NCBI RefSeq assembly: GCF_019168305.1 | Contig: NZ_JAHTBI010000047.1 | Span: 59,263-123,262 of the forward strand | Direction of reading: 5' to 3' | Origin: Pseudomonas aegrilactucae | Lineage (GTDB): Bacteria > Pseudomonadota > Gammaproteobacteria > Pseudomonadales > Pseudomonadaceae | Length of the DNA stretch: 64,000 bases | Shown: one piece after another, positions 8,066-17,181 of the stretch | Layout of the letters: every line of letters begins with the position of its first letter | Numbering within the stretch: the first letter of the stretch is position 1 | Made by a program: the position numbers and the translations under genes | The notes under the pieces: generated by a model | The model's input: only the letters and a program-made list of their open reading frames with translations | The model's database searches: none | What the model was told of the DNA's origin: nothing

Positions 8066-9256
8066 CTAGAAGGCATCGCCGGGCACGCGTACCCAGCCCT
8101 CCATCAGCACGCGAGCGCTACGGCTCATGATTGCCTTGGTCACGGTCCAGTCGCCATTCACCTGCTGTGCCTGGGCGCCGACGCGCAAGGTGCCCGAGGG
8201 GTGACCGAAGCGCACGGCGCTGCGCTGGCCGCCGCCGGCAGCGAGGTTGACCAGGGTGCCGGGGATGGCCGCTGCGGTGCCGATGGCCACCGCCGCCGTA
8301 CCCATCATGGCGTGGTGCAGCTTGCCCATGGACAGCGCGCGCACCAGCAGGTCGATATCGCCCGCTGCCACGGCCTTGCCGCTGGACGACTGATACGCAG
8401 CCGGCGGCGCGACAAACGCCACCTTGGGCGTGTGCTGGCGCTGGGCGGCCTGCTCGATGTGTTCGATCAGGCCCATGTGCACCGCGCCGTAGGCACGGAT
8501 GGTTTCGAAACGCACCAGCGCCTCGGGGTCACTGTTGATCGCCTCCTGCAGCTCGGTGCCTTTGTAGCCCAGGGCCTGGGCGTCGATGAAGATGGTCGGG
8601 ATACCGGCATTGATCATGGTGGCCCTGAAGGTACCGACGCCAGGCACCACCAGGTCGTCGACCAGGTTGCCGGTGGGGAACATCGAGCCGCCCGCACCGT
8701 CTTCGTCGGCGGCCGGGTCGAGGAACTCAAGCTGCACTTCGGCGGCCGGGAAGGTCACGCCGTCGAGCTCGAAGTCGCCGGTTTCCTGTACCTGGCCCTC
8801 GGTGATCGGTACATGGGCAATGATGGTCTTGCCGATGTTGGCCTGCCAGATGCGCACCACGGCCACGCCATTGCGCGGGATGCGGCCGGCATCGACCAGG
8901 CCGGCACTGATGGCGAACGAGCCGACGGCGGCCGAGAGGTTGCCGCAGTTGCCGCTCCAGTCGACGAAGGCCTTGTCGATGGCGACCTGACCGAACAGAT
9001 AGTCGACGTCGTGATCGGGCTTGATGCTGCGCGACAGGATTACCGTCTTGCTGGTGCTGGAGGTAGCCCCGCCCATGCCGTCGATCTGCTTGGCGTAGGG
9101 GTCGGGGCTGCCGATCACGCGCAGCAGCAGCGCATCACGCGCGACGCCGGGGAGCTGGGCGGCTTCGGGCAGGTCTTCGAGGTTGAAGAACACGCCTTTG
9201 CTGGTGCCACCACGGATGTAGGTGGCGGGGATTCTGATCTGGGGTACGTGTGGCAT
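8066..9256 (-). CDS. prpF: 2-methylaconitate cis-trans isomerase, AcnD partner
   Basis: PrpF isomerises trans-2-methylaconitate made by AcnD to the cis form that AcnB can hydrate; it has the diaminopimelate-epimerase-like two-domain fold. The protein is 396 residues, with IPATYIRGGTSKGVFF at the start, IGSPDPYAKQIDGMGGATSSTSK, and DWSGNCGNLSAAVG (active-site Cys region) near residue 100. The start at 9256 (MPHVPQIRI) is chosen because the 33 codons upstream run through a REP element. It sits between acnD and prpD in the methylcitrate operon; the presence of prpF marks the AcnD pathway. Confidence 0.94.
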   Translation of the reverse strand: MPHVPQIRIPATYIRGGTSKGVFFNLEDLPEAAQLPGVARDALLLRVIGSPDPYAKQIDGMGGATSSTSKTVILSRSIKPDHDVDYLFGQVAIDKAFVDWSGNCGNLSAAVGSFAISAGLVDAGRIPRNGVAVVRIWQANIGKTIIAHVPITEGQVQETGDFELDGVTFPAAEVQLEFLDPAADEDGAGGSMFPTGNLVDDLVVPGVGTFRATMINAGIPTIFIDAQALGYKGTELQEAINSDPEALVRFETIRAYGAVHMGLIEHIEQAAQRQHTPKVAFVAPPAAYQSSSGKAVAAGDIDLLVRALSMGKLHHAMMGTAAVAIGTAAAIPGTLVNLAAGGGQRSAVRFGHPSGTLRVGAQAQQVNGDWTVTKAIMSRSARVLMEGWVRVPGDAF

Positions 9257-9304
9257 GGGAACCTTGTCCTGTAGTCGTTCAGCACTCTTCAGGCTTACCC
9301 CATC

Positions 9305-9395
9305 CCTTGTGGGAGCTGGCTTGCCAGCGAAGCAGACGCCGCGGCAATAGCACACACCGCGTCGCTGCCTTCGCTGGCAAGCCAGCTCCCACAGG
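9305..9395. repeat. Inverted pair of REP palindromes inside the prp operon
   Basis: Copies at 9305-9332 and 9369-9395 lie between acnD and prpF, in the opposite order to the other three pairs. The left copy differs slightly (CCTTGTGGG). Within an operon such paired stems can stabilise the upstream message or cause partial termination, which would lower prpF-prpD relative to acnD. Confidence 0.88.
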
Positions 9396-9421
9396 GACCG
9401 AGCCAGCCTTGCCTTACTCGA

Positions 9422-12013
9422 TCAAACCGCCACCGACGACGCGAGGAAGTCCTGGGCAAAGCGCTGCAGTACACCGCCCGCCTCGTAGATCGACACCTCT
9501 TCGCCCGTGTCCAGGCGGCACGTCACCGGCACGTCCAGGCGCTCGCCATCACGGCGCGTGATCACCAACGTCAAGGTCGCCCCCGGGGTACGCTGCCCCA
9601 CCACATCGAAGGTCTCGCTGCCATCGATGCCCAGGGTCTTGCGGTCGGTGCCCGGCTTGAACTCCAGCGGCAACACGCCCATGCCCACCAGGTTGGTACG
9701 GTGGATGCGCTCGAAACCCTCGGCCACGATCGCCTCGACACCTGCCAGGCGCACACCCTTGGCCGCCCAGTCGCGCGACGAGCCCTGGCCGTAGTCGGCA
9801 CCGGCCACGATGATCAGCGGCTGCTTGCGCTGCATGTAGGTCTCGATGGCCTCCCACATCCGCGTCACCTGGCCCTCCGGCTCGATGCGCGCCAGCGAAC
9901 CCTGCTTGACCTTGCCGTTCTCCTGCACCATCTCGTTGAACAGCTTGGGGTTGGCAAAGGTTGCGCGCTGCGCCGTCAGGTGGTCGCCACGGTGGGTGGC
10001 GTAGGAGTTGAAGTCCTCCTCCGGCAAGCCCATCTTCGCCAGGTATTCACCCGCAGCGCTGTCGAGCATGATCGCGTTGGACGGCGACAGGTGGTCGGTG
10101 GTGATGTTGTCCGGCAGCACCGCCAGCGGGCGCATGCCCTTGAGCGAACGCTCGCCGGCCAGGGCCCCTTCCCAGTAGGGCGGGCGGCGAATGTAGGTGC
10201 TCATGGCGCGCCAGTCGTACAACGGATCGACCTTCGGCCCGGTGTCTTCGTGCACGGCGAACATCGGGATGTACACCTGGCGGAACTGCTCGGGCCTGAC
10301 CGCCGCCTTGACCACTGCATCGATCTCTTCGTCGCTCGGCCAGAGGTCCTTGAGGCGAATCTCTTTGCCATCGACCACACCCAGCACATCCTTCTCGATA
10401 TCGAAACGGATGGTGCCGGCAATCGCGTAGGCCACCACCAGCGGCGGGGAGGCCAGGAAGGCCTGCTTGGCATACGGATGGATACGCCCGTCGAAGTTGC
10501 GGTTGCCCGACAACACGGCGGTGGCGTACAGGTCGCGGTCGATGATTTCCTGCTGGATCACCGGGTCCAGCGCACCGGACATGCCGTTGCAAGTGGTGCA
10601 GGCAAACGCCACGATGCCAAAGCCGAGCTGTTCCAGCTCGTCATCCAGGCCGGCCTCCTTGAGGTACAGCGCGACCGTCTTGGAGCCCGGCGCCAGTGAC
10701 GACTTGACCCACGGCTTGCGTGCCAGGCCGAGCTTGTTGGCGTTGCGTGCCAGCAAACCGGCGGCAATCACGTTGCGCGGGTTGCTGGTGTTGGTGCAAC
10801 TGGTGATGGCCGCAATGATGACCGCGCCGTCAGGCATCTGCCCCGGCACTTCGTCCCACTGCCCCGCAATGCCGCGTGCCGCCAGCTCGCTGGTGGCCAC
10901 CCGCGCATGCGGGTTGGACGGGCCGGCCATGTTGCGCACCACGCTCGACAGGTCGAACTGCAGGCCGCGCTCGTACTCGGCATTGGCCAGGCTGTCGGAC
11001 CACAAACCGGCGACCTTGGCGTAGGTTTCCACCAGCTTGACCTGCGCGTCTTCACGCCCGGTGAGCTTGAGGTAGTCGATGGTCTGCTGGTCGATGGAGA
11101 ACATCGCGGCGGTCGCACCGTATTCCGGGGCCATGTTGGAGATGGTCGCGCGGTCACCCAGGGTCAGCGCACGGGCGCCTTCGCCGTAGAACTCCAGGTA
11201 CGCACCGACCACCTTGGCCTTGCGCAGGAACTCGGTCAGGGCCAGCACCACGTCGGTGGCAGTGATGCCCGGCTGCGGCTTGCCGGTGAGCTGCACGCCG
11301 ACGATCTCCGGCAGGCGCATCCACGAGGCGCGGCCGAGCATCACGTTTTCGGCTTCCAGGCCACCGACGCCAATGGCGATCACGCCCAGCGCATCCACGT
11401 GCGGGGTGTGGCTGTCGGTGCCGACACAGGTGTCGGGGTAGGCCACGCCGTGCTCGGCATGGATCACCGGCGACATCTTCTCCAGGTTGATCTGGTGCAT
11501 GATGCCGTTGCCCGGCTGGATCACATCGACGTTCTTGAACGCCTTCTTGGTCCAGTTGATGAAGTGGAAGCGGTCTTCGTTGCGACGGTCCTCGATGGCA
11601 CGGTTCTTCTCGAACGCCTGCGGGTCGAAGCCGCCGCACTCCACCGCCAGCGAGTGGTCGACGATCAGTTGCACCGGCACTACCGGGTTGACCTGGGCCG
11701 GGTCGCCGCCCATGTCGGCGATGGCGTCACGCAGGCCGGCGAGGTCCACCAGTGCGGTCTGGCCCAGGATGTCGTGGCACACCACCCGCGCCGGGTACCA
11801 GGGGAAGTCGAGGTCGCGCTTGCGCTCGATCAGTTGGCTGAGTGACGCATCGAGGGTGGCTGGGTCGCAGCGGCGCACGAGGTTTTCGGCCAGTACGCGG
11901 GAGGTGTAGGGCAGCGTGTCGTAGGCGCCGGGGCGGATGGCGTCGATGGCGGCGCGGGCGTCGAAGTAATCGAGCGTGGTGCCCGGCAGGTTCTTGCGAA
12001 ATTCAGTATTCAT
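9422..12013 (-). CDS. acnD: Fe/S-dependent 2-methylcitrate dehydratase (AcnA-like)
   Basis: AcnD dehydrates 2-methylcitrate to 2-methylaconitate and needs PrpF to yield a usable product. The 863-residue protein is of the AcnA/IRP type. It shows VPVQLIVDHSLAVE, NGIMHQINLEKMSPV, CVGTDSHTPHVDALGVIAIGVGGLEAE (first cluster Cys), AITSCTNTSNPRNV, and FACTTCNGMSG (the paired cluster ligands), then the C-terminal swivel with GADYGQGSSRDWAAKG. The gene lies between prpC and prpF; that context and the partner gene separate it from housekeeping acnA. The start at 12013 (MNTEFRKNLPGTTLDYFD) fits the family; an in-frame start five codons upstream cannot be excluded. Confidence 0.94.
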   Translation of the reverse strand: MNTEFRKNLPGTTLDYFDARAAIDAIRPGAYDTLPYTSRVLAENLVRRCDPATLDASLSQLIERKRDLDFPWYPARVVCHDILGQTALVDLAGLRDAIADMGGDPAQVNPVVPVQLIVDHSLAVECGGFDPQAFEKNRAIEDRRNEDRFHFINWTKKAFKNVDVIQPGNGIMHQINLEKMSPVIHAEHGVAYPDTCVGTDSHTPHVDALGVIAIGVGGLEAENVMLGRASWMRLPEIVGVQLTGKPQPGITATDVVLALTEFLRKAKVVGAYLEFYGEGARALTLGDRATISNMAPEYGATAAMFSIDQQTIDYLKLTGREDAQVKLVETYAKVAGLWSDSLANAEYERGLQFDLSSVVRNMAGPSNPHARVATSELAARGIAGQWDEVPGQMPDGAVIIAAITSCTNTSNPRNVIAAGLLARNANKLGLARKPWVKSSLAPGSKTVALYLKEAGLDDELEQLGFGIVAFACTTCNGMSGALDPVIQQEIIDRDLYATAVLSGNRNFDGRIHPYAKQAFLASPPLVVAYAIAGTIRFDIEKDVLGVVDGKEIRLKDLWPSDEEIDAVVKAAVRPEQFRQVYIPMFAVHEDTGPKVDPLYDWRAMSTYIRRPPYWEGALAGERSLKGMRPLAVLPDNITTDHLSPSNAIMLDSAAGEYLAKMGLPEEDFNSYATHRGDHLTAQRATFANPKLFNEMVQENGKVKQGSLARIEPEGQVTRMWEAIETYMQRKQPLIIVAGADYGQGSSRDWAAKGVRLAGVEAIVAEGFERIHRTNLVGMGVLPLEFKPGTDRKTLGIDGSETFDVVGQRTPGATLTLVITRRDGERLDVPVTCRLDTGEEVSIYEAGGVLQRFAQDFLASSVAV

Positions 12014-12107
12014 GGACGCGGGACTCAATCACGGATAAGTCGGTGGTACGCAGTACCGCTCCCACAAGGATCAGCATGGGTCCCTGCATCGGTACTGCGC
12101 GCCAGTC

Positions 12108-13235
12108 TCAGCGTTGTTCGATTGGCACGAACTTGCGCTGTTCGACGCCGGTGTACTCGGCGCTCGGGCGGATGATGCGGTTGTTGGCACGCTGCTCGAA
12201 TACATGCGCCGCCCAGCCGGTCAGGCGCGAGCAGACGAAGATCGGGGTGAACAGCTTGGTCGGGATGCCCATGAAGTGATACGCCGAGGCATGGTAGAAA
12301 TCGGCGTTGGGGAACAGCTTCTTCTGCTCCCACATGGTCTTGTCGATGGCCTCGGACACCGGGTACAGCACGGTGTCACCGACCTCGTCGGCAAGCTTTT
12401 TCGACCAGCCCTTGATCACTTCGTTACGCGGGTCGGACTCCTTGTAGATGGCATGCCCGAAGCCCATGATCTTGTCCTTGCGCTCGAGCATGCCGAGGGT
12501 GCCGGCGATCGCCTCCTGCGGGGTCTTGAAGCGCTCGATCATCTCCATCGCCGCCTCGTTGGCGCCGCCGTGCAGCGGGCCGCGCAGCGAGCCGATGGCC
12601 GCGGTCACGCACGAATACAGGTCCGACAGGGTCGAGGCACACACCCGTGCGGTAAAGGTCGAGGCATTGAACTCATGCTCGGCGTACAGGATCAGCGACA
12701 CGTTCATCACCTTGACATGCAGCTCGCTCGGCGCCTTGCCATGCAGCAGGTGCAGGAAATGACCGCCCAGGGTGTCCTCATCACTGGTGCAGTCGATGCG
12801 CACGCCATGGTGGCTGAAGCGATACCAGTAGCACATCACCGCCGGGAACAGCGCCAGCAGGCGGTCGGTCTTTTCGTGTTGCAGGTCGAAATTCAGCTCC
12901 GGCTCCAGGGTGCCCAGCACCGAGGACGCGGTACGCATCACATCCATCGGGTGGGCAGTGACCGGAATGCGTTCGAGCACTTCCTTGAGGGCCTGCGGCA
13001 GGTCACGCAGGGCCTTGAGCGTGTGCTGGTACTCGCTCAGCTCGGCCTGGGTCGGCAGTTCGCCATACAGCAGCAGGTAGGCGACTTCCTCGAACAGTGC
13101 GTGTTCGGCCAGGTCGCGAACGTCGTAACCGCGATAGGTCAGCCCGGCACCGGCCTGGCCCACGGTCGACAGTGCGGTTTGCCCGGCCACTTGACCACGC
13201 AGGCCGGCACCACTGAGTACTTTTGCTTCGGCCAT
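12108..13235 (-). CDS. prpC: 2-methylcitrate synthase
   Basis: PrpC condenses propionyl-CoA with oxaloacetate to 2-methylcitrate, the entry step of the cycle. It is a 375-residue short-type citrate synthase with the catalytic histidines in GPLHGGANEAAM and MGFGHAIYK. The aspartate falls within the C-terminal block from DFYHASAYHFMGIP to the IIRPSAEYTG end. Length and the N-terminal VLSGAGLRGQVAGQTALSTVG are typical of PrpC rather than the longer GltA. The ATG at 13235 follows GTGGAG. It sits 58 bp after prpB and 94 bp before acnD. Confidence 0.95.
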   Translation of the reverse strand: MAEAKVLSGAGLRGQVAGQTALSTVGQAGAGLTYRGYDVRDLAEHALFEEVAYLLLYGELPTQAELSEYQHTLKALRDLPQALKEVLERIPVTAHPMDVMRTASSVLGTLEPELNFDLQHEKTDRLLALFPAVMCYWYRFSHHGVRIDCTSDEDTLGGHFLHLLHGKAPSELHVKVMNVSLILYAEHEFNASTFTARVCASTLSDLYSCVTAAIGSLRGPLHGGANEAAMEMIERFKTPQEAIAGTLGMLERKDKIMGFGHAIYKESDPRNEVIKGWSKKLADEVGDTVLYPVSEAIDKTMWEQKKLFPNADFYHASAYHFMGIPTKLFTPIFVCSRLTGWAAHVFEQRANNRIIRPSAEYTGVEQRKFVPIEQR

Positions 13236-13293
13236 TGGTTTTCTCCACTCTTGAATTTGTTATGGGAAACGGCTGATGACGGTGTGCAGCGGC

Positions 13294-14184
13294 TCAGCTC
13301 TTTTTCTGAGCGAACAGTGCGTCGAGCTTCTGCTCGAACACGTGGTAGTCGATGGCGTCATACAGCTCCATGCGAGTCTGCATGGTGTCGATGACATTCT
13401 TCTGCGTGCCGTCGCGACGCAGCGCGGTGTAGACGTTTTCGGCCGCCTTGTTCATGGCACGGAACGCCGACAGCGGGTACAGCACCAGCGATACGTCGAC
13501 CGACGCCAGCTCGTCGGTGGTGTACAGCGGCGTGGCGCCGAACTCGGTGATGTTGGCCAGGATCGGCGCCTGCACGCGGCTGGCGAAGGTCTTGTACATC
13601 GACAGTTCGGTGATGGCTTCGGGGAAGATCATGTCGGCGCCCGCCTCGATGCACGCCGCGGCACGGTCCAGCGCGGCCTCCAGGCCTTCGACGGCGAGTG
13701 CGTCGGTGCGCGCCATGATCACGAAACTGTCGTCGGTACGCGCATCCACGGCGGCCTTGATGCGGTCGACCATTTCCTGCTGTGAGACGATTTCCTTGTT
13801 GGGGCGATGCCCGCAGCGCTTGGCCCCGACCTGGTCTTCGATATGGATGGCAGCAGCGCCGAACTTGATCATCGACTTGACCGTGCGTGCCACGTTGAAC
13901 GCCGACGAACCGAACCCGGTGTCCACATCCACCAGCAGCGGCAGGTCGCACACGTCGGTGATGCGGCGCACATCGGTGAGCACGTCGTCCAGCCCGGTGA
14001 TGCCCAGGTCAGGCAGGCCCAGGGAGCCTGCAGCCACCCCGCCGCCGGAGAGGTAGATGGCCTTGAACCCGGCGCGCCTGGCCAGCAGTGCGTGGTTGGC
14101 GTTGATGGCACCGACGACCTGCAGCGGATGCTCGGCGGCAACCGCATCACGAAAACGCTGGCCGGGACTGCTTTTCTGACTCAT
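13294..14184 (-). CDS. prpB: 2-methylisocitrate lyase
   Basis: PrpB cleaves 2-methylisocitrate to pyruvate and succinate, the last step of the cycle. The 296-residue protein belongs to the isocitrate lyase/PEP mutase superfamily. It carries KRCGH with the catalytic Cys, VDVDTGFG for Mg binding, and [20 protein letters not shown]. It starts four bases inside the end of the GntR gene (ATGA), so the two are translationally coupled and the regulator is the first gene of the operon. Confidence 0.95.
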   Translation of the reverse strand: MSQKSSPGQRFRDAVAAEHPLQVVGAINANHALLARRAGFKAIYLSGGGVAAGSLGLPDLGITGLDDVLTDVRRITDVCDLPLLVDVDTGFGSSAFNVARTVKSMIKFGAAAIHIEDQVGAKRCGHRPNKEIVSQQEMVDRIKAAVDARTDDSFVIMARTDALAVEGLEAALDRAAACIEAGADMIFPEAITELSMYKTFASRVQAPILANITEFGATPLYTTDELASVDVSLVLYPLSAFRAMNKAAENVYTALRRDGTQKNVIDTMQTRMELYDAIDYHVFEQKLDALFAQKKS

Positions 14185-14897
14185 GACTCACCTCGTGGGC
14201 TAGGGGCAGTGGCGTCTTTATAGTGACGCTCGATGTTGCGCTTGGAGGCGCCGATGTGACGGCGCATCAGTAATTCGGCCAGTTCGCCGTCACGCTCGGC
14301 GATGGCATCGAGAATCCGGTGGTGTTCGGCGAACGCCTGGCGAGGCCGGTTGGGCGTGGCGGAAAACTGGATGCGGTACATGCGCACCAGCTGGTACAGC
14401 TCGCCGCAGAGCATCTGCACCAGGGTGCGGTTGCCGCTGCCCTGGATGATCCGGTAATGAAAGTCGAAATCGCCTTCCTGCTGGTAATAGCCCACACCCG
14501 CCTGGAACGCGGCGTCGCGCTCGTGGGTGTCGAGCACCCGGCGCAGGTCGTCGATCTCGGCTACGCTCATGCGTTCGGCCGCCAGGCGACAGGCCATGCC
14601 TTCGAGGGACTCGCGAATCTCGTACAGCTCGATCAGTTCGGCGTGGCTCAACGACACTACCCGAGCCCCGACATGCGGCACCCGCACCAGAAGGCGCTGG
14701 CCTTCCAGGCGGTGAATGGCCTCGCGCAGCGGGCCGCGACTGATGCCGTAGGTGCGCGCAAGCTCGGGCTCGGAGATCTTGCTGCCCGGGGCAATCTCGC
14801 CCTTGACGATGGCGGCCTGAATACGCCGGAAGACGTTTTCGGACAGGGTTTCCGAATCTTCCTGAACCGCGACGGTGGCCTGGGCTGCGTCCAGCAT
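14181..14897 (-). CDS. GntR/FadR-subfamily regulator of the methylcitrate operon
   Basis: A 238-residue regulator with an N-terminal winged helix ([67 protein letters not shown]) and a C-terminal all-helical FCD domain. The FCD domain shows the Asp/His pattern ([32 protein letters not shown]) that usually binds a metal and an organic acid. It is the first gene of the prp operon and overlaps prpB by four bases. The ATG at 14897 is used because homology begins there; 14 codons upstream are open but lie in the operator region. It is probably a repressor relieved by 2-methylcitrate or a related acid; this is inferred from position. Confidence 0.9.
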   Translation of the reverse strand: MLDAAQATVAVQEDSETLSENVFRRIQAAIVKGEIAPGSKISEPELARTYGISRGPLREAIHRLEGQRLLVRVPHVGARVVSLSHAELIELYEIRESLEGMACRLAAERMSVAEIDDLRRVLDTHERDAAFQAGVGYYQQEGDFDFHYRIIQGSGNRTLVQMLCGELYQLVRMYRIQFSATPNRPRQAFAEHHRILDAIAERDGELAELLMRRHIGASKRNIERHYKDATAPSPRGES

Positions 14898-14982
14898 ATT
14901 GTCGACACCTTTAAAATCAATACGACCAAAACTAGCCAAAAATGCCTAATCAGTCAAAGACAAAATGCACATTGTCGACAAT
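14898..14982 (-). promoter_or_regulatory. prp operon promoter with two operator-like palindromes
   Basis: ATTGTCGACAAT at 14971-14982 is a perfect 12-base palindrome of the kind bound by FadR-type GntR repressors. A 10/12 match occurs at 14898-14907, directly against the start codon of the regulator. Between them on the minus strand lies a promoter-like pair, TTGACT (14952-14957) and TAGTTT (14929-14934), with a 17-base spacer. Operators on both sides of the promoter suggest autorepression, possibly by looping. Confidence 0.6.
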
Positions 14983-15106
14983 CACCTAATAACGAACTTC
15001 AAGCCTGTCAGTGTTGTCTGACTCCAGCCGCTGGCATCGATACACCAGCGTGATAGAATGCCGCCGCCTCTGAGGGGGCACACCCCACAGCATCGCGCCA
15101 GGATTT

Positions 15107-15643
15107 ATGAGACTCACGCCCTTTCTACTGTTACTCAGCCTCTGTGGGCTGCCGGCCCTGGGCCAGGCGGCGGACAAGACTGTCTACGGCCTTAATGAAT
15201 ACGCCCGCCTTGCCGATATCGACCTGGAGGTCGCGGCCAAGCTCGACACCGGGGCCAAGACCGCCTCGTTGAGCGCGCGCGACATCAAGCGCTTCAAGCG
15301 CAACGGCGAATCATGGGTGCGCTTCTACCTGGCAATTGACGCCGCCCATTCGCATCCGATAGAACGACCCCTGGCCCGCGTCAGCAAGATCAAGCGACGC
15401 GCTGGTGACTACAACCCGGACGAAGGCAAGGCCTACACTGCCCGCCCGGTGATTGCGCTGAATATCTGCATGGGTACGGCCTTGCGCAGCATCGAAGTGA
15501 ACCTGACCGACCGCAGTGCCTTCCAGTACCCGCTGCTGATCGGCTCCGAGGCGCTCAAGCACTTCGATGCACTGGTCGACCCAAGCCTTAAATACGCTGC
15601 CGGCAAACCCGCCTGCGCCACTGACGCTCATACCGCAGAGTAA
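15107..15643 (+). CDS. Periplasmic retropepsin-like aspartic protease (PF05618 type)
   Basis: A 178-residue exported protein: a signal peptide at residues 1-22 ending GQAAD, then a compact domain with LDTGAKTASLSA, the retropepsin D-T-G active-site triad in a homodimer-type protease. Older annotations call this family ATP-dependent zinc protease; the D-T-G motif argues for an aspartic peptidase. It is followed five bases later by the transglutaminase-like membrane protein and then the ATP-grasp ligase, a conserved three-gene set. The likely job is to cut a peptide or amide bond in the periplasm, opposing or processing what the ligase makes. The substrate is unknown. Confidence 0.83.
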   Translation: MRLTPFLLLLSLCGLPALGQAADKTVYGLNEYARLADIDLEVAAKLDTGAKTASLSARDIKRFKRNGESWVRFYLAIDAAHSHPIERPLARVSKIKRRAGDYNPDEGKAYTARPVIALNICMGTALRSIEVNLTDRSAFQYPLLIGSEALKHFDALVDPSLKYAAGKPACATDAHTAE

Positions 15644-15648
15644 TTCCG

Positions 15649-17181
15649 ATGCGCTCTCTTACCCTTCATTTGAAAGTCCTGATCACCCTCCTGGTGCTGC
15701 TGGGTGTGTCGATCACGGCGTATCAGATCTTCATGCTCGGCATTCCGGTGACCGAAGACGAAACCGACGACCTGTGGAACATCGATGCCAAGGTCGAGTT
15801 CGTCGCCAGCCCCAAGGACCCGATCAAGATCCAGATGTTCGTTCCGCCGCTGAGCAGCGACTATGTCAGCCTCAACGAGAGCTTCATCTCCAACAACTAT
15901 GGCGTGAGCGTCAACCGCGTCGACGGCAACCGCAAGGTGACCTGGTCGGCACGCCGCGCCAAGGGCAACCAGACCCTGTACTACCGCCTGGTACTGACCA
16001 AGCGCTACAGCAGCGAGAAAGTCAAGGTCAAAGGCCCGACCTTCCGTGACAGCCAGCCGGTCGAGGGCCCCGAGAAGATCGCCGCCGAAGCCCTGATGGC
16101 GCCTATCCGCCAGCATTCGGCCGACGTCGAGACCTTTGTCAGCGAGACCATCAAGCGGGTCAACAACCCCAACGACGACAACGTCAAGCTGCTGCTGGCC
16201 GGCGATGCCTCGTCGCTGAACAAGGCCAAGGTCATCGACCTGCTGCTGTCGATCGCCCACGTGCCGGTCGAGAAGGTGCACACCATCCGCCTGCTCGCCG
16301 ACCAGCCGCAAAGCCCTGAACTGTGGCTGCGCAGCTTCAACGGCAACGACTGGCTGTACTTCAACCCGGACACCGGCGAACAGGGCCTGCCTTCCGACCG
16401 CCTGCTGTGGTGGACCGGCGATGACCCGCTGATCACCGTGGACGGCGGCAAGAAGGTCAACGTCAGCTTCAGCATGAACAACAGCGAGATGAACGCCATC
16501 CGCCTGGCCAAGCTGACCGACGAGAACACCGACGCCGACTTCCTCGAATACTCGCTCTATGGCCTGCCGCTGCAGACCCAGCAGACCTTCATGATCATGG
16601 TGATGATCCCGATCGGCGTGCTGGTGATCCTGGTGCTGCGCAACCTGATCGGCCTGCAGACCCTGGGTACCTTTACCCCGGTGCTGATCGCCCTGGCGTT
16701 CCGCGAGACCCAGCTGGGCTTCGGCATCATCCTGTTCACGGTGATCACGGCGCTGGGCCTGACACTGCGCTCCTATCTAGAGCACCTCAAGCTGCAGATG
16801 CTGCCGCGCCTGTCGGTGGTACTGACGTTCGTGGTGGTACTGATTGCCGCCATCAGCCTGTTCAGCCACAAGCTGGGCCTGGAGCGCGGGCTGTCGGTGG
16901 CGCTGTTCCCGATGGTGATCCTGACCATGACCATCGAACGCCTGTCGATCACCTGGGAAGAGCGCGGCGGTGGCCACGCGATGAAGGTCGCCATCGGCAC
17001 GCTGTTCGCCGCCTCCGTCGCACACCTGCTGATGAGCGTGCCTGAGCTGGTGTACTTCGTGTTCACCTTCCCGGCGGTGCTGCTGGTTCTGGTGGGCTTC
17101 ATGCTGGCGATGGGTCGCTATCGCGGCTACCGCCTGACGGAGCTGATGCGCTTCAAGGCCTTCGTGAAGGCTGACGCCTGA
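15649..17181 (+). CDS. Inactive transglutaminase-like domain fused to a multi-pass membrane domain
   Basis: A 510-residue inner-membrane protein. An N-terminal helix (about residues 8-30) anchors a periplasmic domain (31-310), and the C-terminal third holds about six to seven membrane helices from TFMIMVMIPIGVLVILVL onward. The periplasmic part follows the transglutaminase/protease fold (KVIDLLLSIAHVPVEKVHTIRLL, NDWLYFNPDTGEQGLP), but I find no cysteine in the whole protein, so the usual Cys-His-Asp chemistry is absent. It probably binds a peptide-like ligand or acts as a scaffold. The stop overlaps the start of the ATP-grasp gene (TGATG). Confidence 0.85.
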   Translation: MRSLTLHLKVLITLLVLLGVSITAYQIFMLGIPVTEDETDDLWNIDAKVEFVASPKDPIKIQMFVPPLSSDYVSLNESFISNNYGVSVNRVDGNRKVTWSARRAKGNQTLYYRLVLTKRYSSEKVKVKGPTFRDSQPVEGPEKIAAEALMAPIRQHSADVETFVSETIKRVNNPNDDNVKLLLAGDASSLNKAKVIDLLLSIAHVPVEKVHTIRLLADQPQSPELWLRSFNGNDWLYFNPDTGEQGLPSDRLLWWTGDDPLITVDGGKKVNVSFSMNNSEMNAIRLAKLTDENTDADFLEYSLYGLPLQTQQTFMIMVMIPIGVLVILVLRNLIGLQTLGTFTPVLIALAFRETQLGFGIILFTVITALGLTLRSYLEHLKLQMLPRLSVVLTFVVVLIAAISLFSHKLGLERGLSVALFPMVILTMTIERLSITWEERGGGHAMKVAIGTLFAASVAHLLMSVPELVYFVFTFPAVLLVLVGFMLAMGRYRGYRLTELMRFKAFVKADA

